The notes below the pieces were generated by a model. The model did not search any database, was not told where the DNA came from, and worked only from the letters and a program-made list of their open reading frames with translations. From Gp6-AA40 sp036407095 (GTDB taxonomy: Bacteria; Acidobacteriota; Vicinamibacteria; Vicinamibacterales; UBA2999), in the NCBI GenBank assembly GCA_036407095.1, contig DASWZV010000079.1:6109-70108 (forward strand): DNA of 64,000 nucleotides, written 5' to 3'. The number at the start of each line of letters is the position of its first letter. Within the stretch, counting starts at the first letter, position 1. A program made the translations under genes and the position numbers. Shown here in pieces: positions 49,471-62,684 of the stretch.

Positions 49471-50514
49471 TTAGCGGTTCGAAGACACCTCGTTCCGGAG
49501 ACGTTCAGCGAGCACCTTGATGATCTTTTCCCCGTGAAACCGGCCGTTCTCGATGAAGATGTTGCCCGTGTGCCGGCCCGCGACCGCTCCGCCGGCTACG
49601 AACAGGTTGGGGACGTTCGTTTCCAGCGTCTCCAGATCCATCGACGGCGCGAGCGTCTCGGGATGGATGCGCACACCAGCCCGCCTCATGAGCTCGACAT
49701 CGGGGTGATACCCCGTCAGGAGAAACACGCCTTCGGCCGGCAGCGACTCGCGGACGCCGTGACGTTCGATGACGACCTCGGTCGGCCTGATCTCGACGAC
49801 CGTCGACTCGAAACGCGCGGCGATCGAACCTTCCTTGATCCGGTTCTCGATATCGGGTCGCACCCAGTACTTGATCGAATCGCCCAGCGTTGCATGGCGA
49901 TGTACCAGCGTGACGTGCGCACCACCCCGGAACAGTTCGAGCGAAGCCTCCGCGGCCGAGTTCTTTCCACCAACGACGACCACGCGCTGCCGATAGTACG
50001 GATGTGCGTCGGTGTAGTAGTGGGAGACGTGCGGCAGATCCTCGCCCGGCACGTTGAGCAGGTTCGGGATGTCGTAGTACCCGATCGCGAGCACGACGGC
50101 TCGCGCGTGACGCACGCGCCGCTGACGTGATCCGGACATCGAGGGGCTTGTCCCGAGCGAAGTCGAGGGAGCACGACTCTCGCTCGTCACCACGAAGACG
50201 TCGTCTTCTCGTTCAATCTCGACGACCGATTCGTGAAACGAGATCGGGAGCGCATAGGTGTCGACGACACGCCGGTAATAGCGAAGCGCTTCAAGGCGCG
50301 TGGGTTTGTCGTACGGCGTGATGAGCGGCAGCCCGCCAATCTCCAGCAGTTCCGGCGTGGTGAAGAACACCATGTGCATCGGAAAGTTGAAGATCGAGTT
50401 GACGAGAATCCCCTGCTCGACGATGGCGAAGTCGAGCCCGTTTTGTTTCGCGGCAATGGCGGTCGCGAGGCCAGACGGCCCCGCCCCGACGATCAGTACA
50501 TCTCGAACGGCCAT
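49471..50514 (-). CDS. YpdA-like FAD-dependent disulfide reductase
   Basis: 347 residues. FAD motif 'VLIVGAGPSGLATAIAAKQNG', 'NSIFNFPMHMVFFTTPELLEIGGLP' (typical of YpdA), the second dinucleotide motif 'VVVVGGKNSAAEASLELFRGG', and 'NVPNLFVAGGAVAGRHTGNIFIENGR'. YpdA enzymes reduce bacillithiol disulfide in Firmicutes; acidobacterial relatives may act on other low-molecular-weight thiols. Residues 114-128 ('RAPSTSLGTSPSMSG') are an unrelated insertion encoded by a short repeat (50147-50171) and probably form a surface loop. Confidence 0.83.
   Translation of the reverse strand: MAVRDVLIVGAGPSGLATAIAAKQNGLDFAIVEQGILVNSIFNFPMHMVFFTTPELLEIGGLPLITPYDKPTRLEALRYYRRVVDTYALPISFHESVVEIEREDDVFVVTSESRAPSTSLGTSPSMSGSRQRRVRHARAVVLAIGYYDIPNLLNVPGEDLPHVSHYYTDAHPYYRQRVVVVGGKNSAAEASLELFRGGAHVTLVHRHATLGDSIKYWVRPDIENRIKEGSIAARFESTVVEIRPTEVVIERHGVRESLPAEGVFLLTGYHPDVELMRRAGVRIHPETLAPSMDLETLETNVPNLFVAGGAVAGRHTGNIFIENGRFHGEKIIKVLAERLRNEVSSNR
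50147..50171. repeat. Short repeat inserted in frame in the YpdA-like gene
   Basis: Contains CCCGAGCGAAGTCGAGGG, closely similar to the segment at 54441-54466 inside gltD. Translated, both give a 'PST.LG' peptide absent from typical family members. I recall the same word as a dispersed element in many bacterial genomes. Confidence 0.6.
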
Positions 50515-50526
50515 AACAGTACGCGC

Positions 50527-51942
50527 CTACGCCGGCACAACGCCGGTTTGATCGAGTCGAAATGCCTTGTGCAGCGCGCGGACGGCGGCCGCCGCGTCGC
50601 CTTCCTCGACGACGAGCGAGATGTTGCGTTCCGACGAGCCCTGGGAAATCGCGATGACGTTGATCCGTTCGGCGCCGAGCGCGCCGAACACCGTGGCGGC
50701 GATGCCGGGCGTGCCGCGCATGCGATCGCCGATCGCCGCAACCACGGCAACCGGCTGCGACGCGATCTCTTCGATGTGGCCTCGTGCCAGCTCGAATTCG
50801 AGCGCGGCGCTGAGCGCCTTCAGCACACCCGGCGCCTCGGAGGCGCTGATCACGAAGCAGATGTTGTTCTCCGACGAGGCCTGCGAAATCATCAGCACGT
50901 TCGACTGCTGCTCGGCGACGACGTCGAACGCCTTGGCCACGATCCCGGGAATGCCCTGCATGCCGGTGCCGCTGATCCCGATGAGGCTCACGCCGCGAAT
51001 CGAGGTAACCGCCTTGACACCGGGCACCGACGGGTCGCCCTCGACGCTCACCCGGGTGCCAGGGTGTGAGGGGTTGAAGCTGTTGAGAATGCGTACGGGA
51101 ATCCGCCGGCGGAACGCCGGCAGAATCGTCTTGTAGTGCAGGACCTTCGCGCCGTAGTACGCGAGCTCTGACGCTTCGCTGTAGGAGATCTCGGAGAGCG
51201 TCCTCGCAGCCCGTACCTCGGATGGGTTCGCCGTCATCACGCCGTCGACGTCGGTCCAGATCCACACTTCATCGGCATCGAGTGCAGCGCCGAGAATCGA
51301 TGCCGAATAATCCGATCCCCCGCGCCCCAGCGTCGTCTGAACGCCATCGATCGTCGCGCCGATGAACCCCGTCACGACCGGGACGTCGCCACGCGCCACC
51401 ATCGGCCCGAGGCGAGCCGTGGTCCGTGCCCGCGTTTCGTCCATGAGCGGCTCGGCACCCCCGAACTGATCCGTCGTGACGAGGATCTCGGTAGCGTCGA
51501 TCGCCTCCGAGCCGCGCGCACGTCCGCGGATCGCGGCCGCGACGAGCGGCGCTGCCAGCATCTCGCCGATTCCGGAAATCGCGTCGAGCAGCCGCGGCGT
51601 GAGCTCGTGGACCATCGAAAGCCCGAAGCACAGCTTCTCGAATCGATCGAGACGGCGGTCGATCTCGGCAAGGACCGCCGTGCGGCCGGCCTCGTCGGAC
51701 ACCAGCGTCGCTGCCGCGGCCCGATGGATGTCGAACAGCTGCCGGCGAATGGCGGGATCCCAGTGCCCCTTCGACGCGGCCCGCGCGGTGTCGATGAGCA
51801 TGTTGGTCACGCCGCTCATCGCGGACGTGACGACCGCCACGCGATGGCCTTTGGAGAGTTGATCCGTGACGAGGCGTGCGGCTTGCGCGATACGGTCGGC
51901 GGAACCGACGGAGGTCCCACCGAATTTCATGACTATGAGCAT
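50527..51942 (-). CDS. lysC: Aspartate kinase
   Basis: 471 residues from ATG 51942 (ATG 51930 possible). Kinase motif 'VMKFGGTSVGSADRI', 'GFIGATIDGVQTTLGRGGSDYSASILGAAL' and 'YSEASELAYYGAKVLHYKTILPA' (catalytic and regulatory). Two C-terminal ACT domains ('VSLIGISGTGMQGIPGIVAKAF' and 'VAVVAAIGDRMRGTPGIAATVF') give feedback control by lysine or threonine. No homoserine dehydrogenase domain. It commits aspartate to lysine, threonine and methionine synthesis. Confidence 0.95.
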   Translation of the reverse strand: MLIVMKFGGTSVGSADRIAQAARLVTDQLSKGHRVAVVTSAMSGVTNMLIDTARAASKGHWDPAIRRQLFDIHRAAAATLVSDEAGRTAVLAEIDRRLDRFEKLCFGLSMVHELTPRLLDAISGIGEMLAAPLVAAAIRGRARGSEAIDATEILVTTDQFGGAEPLMDETRARTTARLGPMVARGDVPVVTGFIGATIDGVQTTLGRGGSDYSASILGAALDADEVWIWTDVDGVMTANPSEVRAARTLSEISYSEASELAYYGAKVLHYKTILPAFRRRIPVRILNSFNPSHPGTRVSVEGDPSVPGVKAVTSIRGVSLIGISGTGMQGIPGIVAKAFDVVAEQQSNVLMISQASSENNICFVISASEAPGVLKALSAALEFELARGHIEEIASQPVAVVAAIGDRMRGTPGIAATVFGALGAERINVIAISQGSSERNISLVVEEGDAAAAVRALHKAFRLDQTGVVPA

Positions 51943-51968
51943 GGGTATGGTGGAGGGAAACACCTGTA

Positions 51969-52095
51969 GGTCAAAGGGCAAAGGTCAAAAGGCAAAAGTC
52001 GCCAACGTTGCGCTTTCCGATTTGGAGCCATGCGGTCGCAATCACACATGTACTTTGAACCTGACCTTTCACCTTTGACTTTTGACCTTTGACCT
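51969..52095. repeat. Heptamer array H5, inverted halves (word GGTCAAA)
   Basis: The left half (51969-51996) has GGTCAAA, GGGCAAA, GGTCAAA, AGGCAAA. The right half (52054-52095) has TTTGAAC, CTGACCT, TTCACCT, TTGACTT, TTGACCT, TTGACCT, the inverse complement, all in 7-bp phase. It lies between the lysC start and the APC permease stop, ending 13 bp from the latter. Confidence 0.8.
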
Positions 52096-52108
52096 AAGTC
52101 TACCCCGC

Positions 52109-54064
52109 CTACCCCACGTGCACCCGCGGGCGCCGTGCGGGATCGGGCTCGAATTGTCTCAGGACCTCGCGCGTGACCGGCGCGGTGTCGCCTTCGCCGA
52201 ACGCAAGGAACTTCAGCAGATAGGCGATCGGGTTGCCTTCGGTCCATCCGAAGTAGACATGCGGGATCTGACCGGTCTGATCTCTGATGTAGATCAACAA
52301 CGCCGCGATCGCGTTTGGAATCGCCGGACTCCGCGAGCGCAGCACACGGTGGCCGCCGATTTCGACGCCCTGCAGCTTCAACACGTCGCTGAATTCGGAC
52401 GCGTCTCCGGGCTGCACCTCGAGGAACAGCACCGGGTCCGACGCAGGCACATGATGCGACTCGATCGCTTCGCGCAGCTTGTCCTGGTATTCCTCTGGCA
52501 GGCCAGACCCCGGACGGTTCGCGATGATCCGGATACCCCTGGCACTCCGGGCAGCTTCCCAGATGTAGGCGAGCGCCGAGTCGTCCGGCTCGAAGCCGTG
52601 TACGCGAAGCTCGGTCGAACGGAGCGTTCGTGACACCAGCGACATCACCACGATCGTCAGGATGAACAGCGACGCAATCTTGAGCCCCTCCGGCTGCTCG
52701 ACCATGTTGGTCACGAGCGTGTAGAGAAACACCCCCGTGATCACGAGGTACGGCAGCCAGCCACGCCGATGGCGCCAGGTCACAATCGCAATCGCCAACG
52801 CCCCTGAGCTCATGAGCACCAGCACGCCGGTGGCGTACGCTCCGCCTTGAGCGACGACGCTGGCTTGAAAAGCGATGCTGATGGCGATCGCAATGCCGGT
52901 GATGATCGCAACGAGCGGCCGATTCGCACGCGCCCATTCCGGCGCCATTCCGTAGCGCGGCAGATAGCGCGGCACGAGCGTCAACAGCCCGGCCATCGCC
53001 GATGATCCCGCGAACCACAAGATCACGATGGTCGCCAGGTCGTACACCGTACCGAACGAATCACCGAGCAGTTCGTGCGCCAGATACGCCAGCGCACGCC
53101 CATCAGCGGCGTTGCCGGGCCGGAAGGCCTCTGCGGGAATCAGCAGGACGGTGACGAGGCTGCTCGCCATGAGCATGATGCTCATGATCAGCGCGGCCGT
53201 GAGCAGGAGCTTCTTGGTGTTGCGGATGCGTCCGTGTGGAGCGTCTTCGGTGTCTCCCGCATCGCCCCGCACGAGCGGCATCACCGCGACCCCGGTTTCG
53301 AAACCCGACAACCCGAGCGCGAGCTTGGGAAACAGCACCAAGGCCATCGCCACCATCATCACGGGATGACCGTGCTCGGCGACGAGCATCGCACGCCAGT
53401 TGGCGAGGACGTCGGGATGCTGCCAGATCGCGAGGACACCGGTTGCGATGACGACCGCGTTGAGCGCCATGTACGCGACCACGATCCCGACCGCCAGCGC
53501 AATCGCTTCACCGAAACCCTTGAGAAACACCCCGCCGAGAACGAGCAGCAACAGAATCGTCAGAGCGATCGGGTGATTCAGCGACGTTGGCGCCAACGGA
53601 TTCTGAATGATGTGAGCCGCCGCATCCGCGGCCGACAACGTGATCGTGATCACGAAGCCCGTCGCCGCGAACCCGAGCAGGCACAGGACGACCGCCTTGC
53701 CCTTCCATCTGGGAAAGAGCTTCTCGAGGATGAGGATGCTGCCCTGACCGTACGGGCTGAGATCGGCGACCCGGCTGTACATCGGAAACGCCCCGAGCAG
53801 CGTGAGCACGACGAGCACGAACGTGGCAAGCGGTGACAGCGCGCCGGCGGCCAGGAACGCGATGCTCGGCTGATACGCCAGCGTCGAGAAGTAGTCGACG
53901 CCGGTCAGGCACATGACTTTCCACCAGTCCGCGGTGTGAGCGTTGGCGGAACCGCCCTGTGTGTGCTCTTCGTAGAACCACCGGCTCAGTTGCTGCCCGA
54001 AGGCCCAACGGGCGCTGGAGGACGGAGCGGCGGGTTCCAACCGGCGGTAAGGGGTTCCCTGCAA
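52109..54064 (-). CDS. APC-superfamily amino acid/polyamine permease
   Basis: About 651 residues from TTG 54064; the start is uncertain because no ATG lies in frame before the first helix. A cytoplasmic N-terminus ends in 'WWKVMCLTGVDYFSTLAYQPSIAFLAAGALSPLATF', then about twelve membrane segments. A C-terminal soluble region of ~150 residues ('SALAYIWEAARSARGIRIIANRPGSGLPEEYQDKLREAIE', 'VYFGWTEGNPIAYLLKFLAFGEGD') resembles a regulatory domain. Substrate unknown. It lies 62 bp downstream of gltD on the same strand, which suggests a link to amino-acid nitrogen metabolism. Confidence 0.8.
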   Translation of the reverse strand: MQGTPYRRLEPAAPSSSARWAFGQQLSRWFYEEHTQGGSANAHTADWWKVMCLTGVDYFSTLAYQPSIAFLAAGALSPLATFVLVVLTLLGAFPMYSRVADLSPYGQGSILILEKLFPRWKGKAVVLCLLGFAATGFVITITLSAADAAAHIIQNPLAPTSLNHPIALTILLLLVLGGVFLKGFGEAIALAVGIVVAYMALNAVVIATGVLAIWQHPDVLANWRAMLVAEHGHPVMMVAMALVLFPKLALGLSGFETGVAVMPLVRGDAGDTEDAPHGRIRNTKKLLLTAALIMSIMLMASSLVTVLLIPAEAFRPGNAADGRALAYLAHELLGDSFGTVYDLATIVILWFAGSSAMAGLLTLVPRYLPRYGMAPEWARANRPLVAIITGIAIAISIAFQASVVAQGGAYATGVLVLMSSGALAIAIVTWRHRRGWLPYLVITGVFLYTLVTNMVEQPEGLKIASLFILTIVVMSLVSRTLRSTELRVHGFEPDDSALAYIWEAARSARGIRIIANRPGSGLPEEYQDKLREAIESHHVPASDPVLFLEVQPGDASEFSDVLKLQGVEIGGHRVLRSRSPAIPNAIAALLIYIRDQTGQIPHVYFGWTEGNPIAYLLKFLAFGEGDTAPVTREVLRQFEPDPARRPRVHVG

Positions 54065-54126
54065 GGTGAGTCTTCGGCGACGCTCAAGTATGCACTGAAG
54101 TGGCCGGCCCCGGCCGTCCCCAGGAC

Positions 54127-55585
54127 CTATGCCAGCGGCGCGGGGAGCTGGGACACGCCCATCAGATAGGCATCGATTGCCCGAGCCGCGCTGCGGCCCT
54201 CGGCGATGGCCCAGACGATGAGCGACTGGCCGCGTTGCATGTCTCCTGCGGTGAAGACGCCGGGCACGTTCGTCATCCACGCCTGATCGCGTCCCACGTT
54301 GCCCCGATTGGTCAGCGTCACACCAAGGTCGCGCAGCAGTGCGCTCTTCTCGGGGCCGACAAATCCCATGGCCAGGAGCACGAGCTCGGTCTTGATCTCG
54401 AATGAGCTGCCGGGGACCGGCACGAACTGCACGCGGCCACCTGCCCCGAGCGCAGTCGAGGGGTCCCGCTTCATCTCGACCTTCGTCGCGTGAAGGGCGC
54501 GCACCTCGCCGTTGCGGCCTGAGAAGCGCTCGGTCGACACCGAATAGACGCGCTCGCCGCCTTCTTCGTGGGCGGTCGATACGCGGAAGATATTCGGCCA
54601 CTGCGGCCACGGGTTCTCGGCTGCCCGCTCGAGCGGCGGCATCGGCAGGAGCTCGAGTTGATGCACCAGGCGCGCACCCTGACGATGCGCCGTGCCGAGA
54701 CAATCGGCCCCGGTGTCGCCACCGCCAATGATGACCACGTGTTTGTCGTGGGCGGTGATGAACCGATCGTCGGGGATGTCGTCCCCTTCGCAGCGCCGGT
54801 TCTGCAGCGTGAGGTAGTCCATCGCGAAGTGGACGCCTCGCAACTCGCGGCCGGGCACTGGCAAATCGCGCGGCTGTCCTGCGCCGCCGGCCAGGAGCAC
54901 CGCGTCATAGTCGGCACGCAGCCGATCGGCCGGGACATCCACACCGACGTTGATCCCCGCCCTGAAGACGACGCCCTCCGCTTCCATGACCGCGAGACGG
55001 CGATCCAGGAAGCGCTTCTCCATCTTGAACTCGGGAATTCCGTAGCGCAGCAGCCCGCCGATCCGGTCGGACTTCTCGAAGACGGTCACCGAGTGACCGG
55101 CGCGATTCAGTTGATCGGCCGCTGCGAGACCGGCGGGACCGGATCCGACGATCGCCACCTTCTTCCACGTGCGACTCGTCGGTGGCCGCGGCGTGACCCA
55201 CCCTTCGTCCCACGCCCGATCGATGATCGACGCCTCGACCGATTTGATGGTGACCGGATCCTCGTTGATGCCGAGCACGCACGCACCTTCACAAGGCGCG
55301 GGACAGAGCTTCCCGGTGAACTCGGGAAAATTGTTGGTCGCGTGCAGGCGCTCGATCGCTGCCTGCCAGCGATCGCGATAGACGAGGTCGTTCCAGTCGG
55401 GAATGAGATTGCCGAGCGGGCACCCCTGATGACAGAAGGGGATGCCGCAGTCCATGCAGCGCGCCCCCTGCGCCTCGAGCTCACCCGCCGGGTATGGCAG
55501 ATAGACCTCGCGCCAGTCGTGGATACGCTCGGTCACCGGACGAGTGGGATGTTTCTTCCGATGGATTTCGATGAAGCCGGTCGGC

Positions 55586-55593
<8 letters not shown>
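54127..55593 (-). CDS. gltD: Glutamate synthase (NADPH) small subunit
   Basis: 488 residues. N-terminal 4Fe-4S cysteines 'RCMDCGIPFCHQGCPLGNLIPDWND' and 'LCPAPCEGACVLG', FAD motif 'VAIVGSGPAGLAAADQLNRAG', NADPH motif 'VVIIGGGDTGADCLGTAHRQG' and 'NVPGVFTAGDMQRGQSLIVWAI'. It supplies electrons from NADPH to GltB. The stretch 'DPSTALGAGG' (~377-386) is encoded by a dispersed repeat (54441-54466). The 5' end overlaps gltB by 8 nt. Confidence 0.95.
54441..54466. repeat. Short repeat inserted in frame in gltD
   Basis: Contains CCCCGAGCGCAGTCGAGGGG; it matches the element at 50147-50171 over about 18 positions with one or two changes. Same strand relation to the host gene and same 'PST.LG' translation. 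Confidence 0.55.
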
Positions 55594-60298
<4,705 letters not shown>

Positions 60299-60401
60299 TC
60301 CCCTCGATCCGGCTTAGTCGAATGCCTCACCGTGTTCGGCGCACCTTGGGCGTTCCGCGGCACCCGTTTGGGGCCACCGCTCGTCCTCGAAGCGAGCCGC
60401 A

Positions 60402-60429
60402 TTTTCAGAATTCAGGCTCAGCATTCAGC
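60402..60429. repeat. Heptamer array H6 (word AATTCAG)
   Basis: TTTTCAG, AATTCAG, GCTCAGC, ATTCAGC in approximate 7-bp phase. The words are those of array H1, so this is the last segment that looks like the acidobacterial genome. Confidence 0.55.
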
Positions 60430-60600
60430 GTCCCCGCGAACGTCTTCGCCTGTACCATGCGGTGCACAAGGCACCGCATTTTCGCTGCAATCCCTGTGCC
60501 GGATTCGCAGCTCAAATTGTGACAGCGTTGCTGTCCTAACTCTCACCTTGGCAAATTTTTGTCTACCACACAAGCGTGCAAAAGTCCCGATTGCTTGACG
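60430..60600. other. Junction between two genome types
   Basis: Upstream lies gltB and an acidobacterial-type heptamer array. Downstream, from about 60600, 'TGATCCGGAAAAG' and all genes are of Hyphomicrobiales type. The segment itself is lower in GC (for example 60480-60590) and has no gene. The whole gap 60299-60835 (537 bp) carries no other feature that I can support. Confidence 0.55.
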
Positions 60601-60835
60601 CTGCTGCGTGATCCGGAAAAGCCTGCAGCGCACTTCGATTGCGGCTGGATACCGGCTTTCCCATTGCCAACAAACGCAGAAAGCGGTTTCGCGAGGAGAT
60701 CATGCGCGATCAAAAACCATTCCAGCGCACCACCGCCGTCGTTTAGACTTGAGGCGAACGCGCCGTGATCCCGCCCAAGGACCGCCGGAATCGGCGACGA
60801 TTCTGATGCCCCGGGGTCCACAGGAGCGTTGGGCT

Positions 60836-61840
60836 ATGAAGTTTTTCAAAGGATTGGCCGTATCGGCGGCATTGGTCTGCGCGGCGTCCACCGCGAATGC
60901 CCAGATGGCCGGCGGTAATGCGTGGCCGACGTCGGATGTGGACGGTCCCTATGTCGGCGTGCCGCCGGCGCCGGTGCCCGAGCCCCTTCCGCCCGGGCCA
61001 CGCTATTATGATCGCGGCTATTACGGTCCGGATCAGGGCTATTATGGTTCGGATCGGGGCTATTATGGTCCGGAGTACCGTGGCGGCGATTACGGCTATG
61101 CGCCCGGCCAAGGCTATGCGGCCGGCCAAGGTTACGCGCCCGGTCAAGGCTATGCGCCCGGCCAAGGCTATGCTCCCGGCCAAGGCTATGCGCCCGGCCA
61201 AGGCTATGCGCCGGGCCAAGGCTATGCGCCGGGCCAAGGCTATGCGCCGGGTCAAGGTTATGCGCCCGGTCAAGGCTATGCGCCCGGCCAGAGCTACGGG
61301 CCGGACTATGGCTACGCGCCGGCGATGCTGCCGCCGAACGAGGTCTACGCGATCCTGCGGCAGAACGGCTTCTCGCCGCTCGGGAGTCCGCGCCAGCGCG
61401 GTTATACCTATGTGATCGCCGTGCTCGATCGCGGCGGCGAGGATGGTCGCCTGGTGGTCGATGGCCGCAATGGCCGTATCATCCGCTTCGTGCCCGCGTC
61501 CCAATGGGGTCGCAGCTATAGCAACCGGATGAAATACGAGCCGGGTCGGGCGGCGCGCTCCCGCGGTCCCGCCAATGTGCCGCCGGGGACCATCATCAGG
61601 ATCACGCCGCAGGCACGAGCGACCTTGCCCTCCGTGACGAGCCACGAGGCACCGGCGGCCGCCCCGAAGCCGGCGGCGGTAGCAACGAGACCCGCCGAGC
61701 CGCCTCAGAAATCGGCGGCATACGAGGCTCGCCCCGTGCAACCGGCGCCGCAGGCGGGCATCACGACCGGCGAGGCCAGGCCGGCCGCGCCGCCGACGAG
61801 ACCGAGCGCCGAGATGCCGAAAGTGCAAGGTTTCGAGTAG
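60836..61840 (+). CDS. Secreted Gly/Tyr/Pro-rich repeat protein
   Basis: 334 residues from ATG 60836 (GGAG upstream). Signal peptide 'FKGLAVSAALVCAASTANAQ', Pro/Tyr-rich segment with 'RYYDRGYYG' repeats, eleven GYAPGQ hexapeptides (~87-152), a small conserved domain ('LPPNEVYAILRQNGFSPLGSPRQRGYTYVIAVLDRGGEDGRLVVDGRNGRIIRFVPA', ~163-222), and a Pro/Ala-rich tail. Proteins with this central domain and disordered flanks are common in Hyphomicrobiales (from memory). Likely periplasmic or surface-bound; function unknown. Confidence 0.8.
   Translation: MKFFKGLAVSAALVCAASTANAQMAGGNAWPTSDVDGPYVGVPPAPVPEPLPPGPRYYDRGYYGPDQGYYGSDRGYYGPEYRGGDYGYAPGQGYAAGQGYAPGQGYAPGQGYAPGQGYAPGQGYAPGQGYAPGQGYAPGQGYAPGQGYAPGQSYGPDYGYAPAMLPPNEVYAILRQNGFSPLGSPRQRGYTYVIAVLDRGGEDGRLVVDGRNGRIIRFVPASQWGRSYSNRMKYEPGRAARSRGPANVPPGTIIRITPQARATLPSVTSHEAPAAAPKPAAVATRPAEPPQKSAAYEARPVQPAPQAGITTGEARPAAPPTRPSAEMPKVQGFE
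61094..61291 (+). repeat. Eleven 18-bp in-frame tandem repeats
   Basis: Each 18-bp unit encodes GYAPGQ (second unit GYAAGQ). Differences between units are nearly all at third codon positions, so the peptide is conserved. Copy number could vary between strains. Confidence 0.95.
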
Positions 61841-61891
61841 TCTGCTTCGACTAGGCTGCTCGTATGTCGCGGCGGCCTCTGTGCCGTGGGC

Positions 61892-61919
61892 AAAAAAACG
61901 CCCCGGTTTCCCGGGGCGT
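61892..61919 (-). terminator. Strong intrinsic terminator of the hsp20 gene
   Basis: ACGCCCCGG (61898-61906) and CCGGGGCGT (61911-61919) form a perfect 9-bp stem with a 4-nt loop. Read on the minus strand the stem is followed by seven T residues. It lies 27 bp after the hsp20 stop. The A-tract precedes the stem on the plus strand, so it may also stop the convergent gene weakly. Confidence 0.88.
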
Positions 61920-61946
61920 CGTCATCGCAGAAAACGTCAGAGAAGA

Positions 61947-62420
61947 TCAGGCAGCGGCCTTGTCGGCGGCGGTGTCGACCACCTGCGGAGCAGAAGCGCC
62001 CGAGGCGATCGGAATATTGCGGGGCTTCTTCGCCTCGGGGATCTCGCGAACGAGATCGACATGGAGCAGGCCATGCTCTAGCGAAGCGTTCTTCACCACC
62101 ACGAAGTCGGCGAGCTGGAACGCACGCTCGAAGGCGCGCGCGGCTATGCCGCGATAGAGCACCTCGGATTTGTCCTTGCCATTCTCATTGGCGACTTTCT
62201 CGCCCTTGATCGTCAGCGTGTTTTCCTTCGCGACGATCGAAAGCTCGTTCTGCGCAAAGCCTGACACCGCCACGCTGATGCGATAGGCGTTGTCGCCGGT
62301 GCGCTCGATGTTATAGGGGGGATAACCGGGGCTCGTTTCGCTCGCCTGATCGAGCAGGGAGAAGAGGCGGTCGAATCCGACAGTGGAACGATAAAACGGA
62401 GTGAGGTCGTAGGTACGCAT
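61947..62420 (-). CDS. Small heat shock protein, Hsp20/IbpA family
   Basis: 157 residues from ATG 62420, with RBS GGAGG 9 bp upstream. 'MRTYDLTPFYRSTVGFDRLFSLLD' is the usual alphaproteobacterial N-terminus. The alpha-crystallin domain runs 'YPPYNIERTGDNAYRISVAVSGF...LTIKGEK', ending in 'GLLHVDLVREIPEAKKPRNIPI', which contains the C-terminal IPI anchor. It holds unfolding proteins for refolding. Four 20-bp palindromic repeats lie 74 bp upstream of the start and may control it. Confidence 0.93.
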   Translation of the reverse strand: MRTYDLTPFYRSTVGFDRLFSLLDQASETSPGYPPYNIERTGDNAYRISVAVSGFAQNELSIVAKENTLTIKGEKVANENGKDKSEVLYRGIAARAFERAFQLADFVVVKNASLEHGLLHVDLVREIPEAKKPRNIPIASGASAPQVVDTAADKAAA

Positions 62421-62493
62421 GGTCAAGTCCTCCATTGAGCGACTGTTTCGATAACCCGCCCGCCATCGGGCCGGGCTTTATTCCTGTGCAGCC

Positions 62494-62573
62494 AAGTGCT
62501 TGAGGCACTGATAAAGTGCTTGAGGCACTGATAACGCGCTTGAGGCACTGATAACGTGCTTGAAGCACTGGTA
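62494..62573. repeat. Four tandem 20-bp palindromic repeats upstream of hsp20
   Basis: Units at 62494, 62514, 62534 and 62554, each close to AAGTGCTTGAGGCACTGATA. Each holds an AGTGC/GCACT inverted pair. The first two are identical and the last two carry substitutions. They lie in the divergent region between hsp20 and the hydrolase. They could be operator sites or, in the hsp20 leader RNA, tandem hairpins. Confidence 0.75.
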
Positions 62574-62620
62574 GCGGCCTGCACGTTGGTGATATGGGAG
62601 GACGAAGACGGCGTTCAAGA

Positions 62621-62657
62621 GGGCGGGAGGAAGCCCTTTTTCGGCGCTCCCGCCCTT
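62621..62657. terminator. 10-bp perfect hairpin upstream of the hydrolase gene
   Basis: AGGGCGGGAG (62621-62630) pairs with CTCCCGCCCT (62648-62657), followed by TGATTTTAGG. It has terminator shape on the plus strand, although no plus-strand gene ends here; it may be an attenuator or mark a leftover gene end. Confidence 0.4.
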
Positions 62658-62684
62658 GATTTTAGGTCCTTTTTACCTACTCGC

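Noticed and set aside
62421..62573. CIRCE operator or ROSE thermometer for hsp20
   Set aside because: CIRCE needs TTAGCACTC-N9-GAGTGCTAA, which is absent; no segment pairs convincingly with the GGAGG of the hsp20 RBS.
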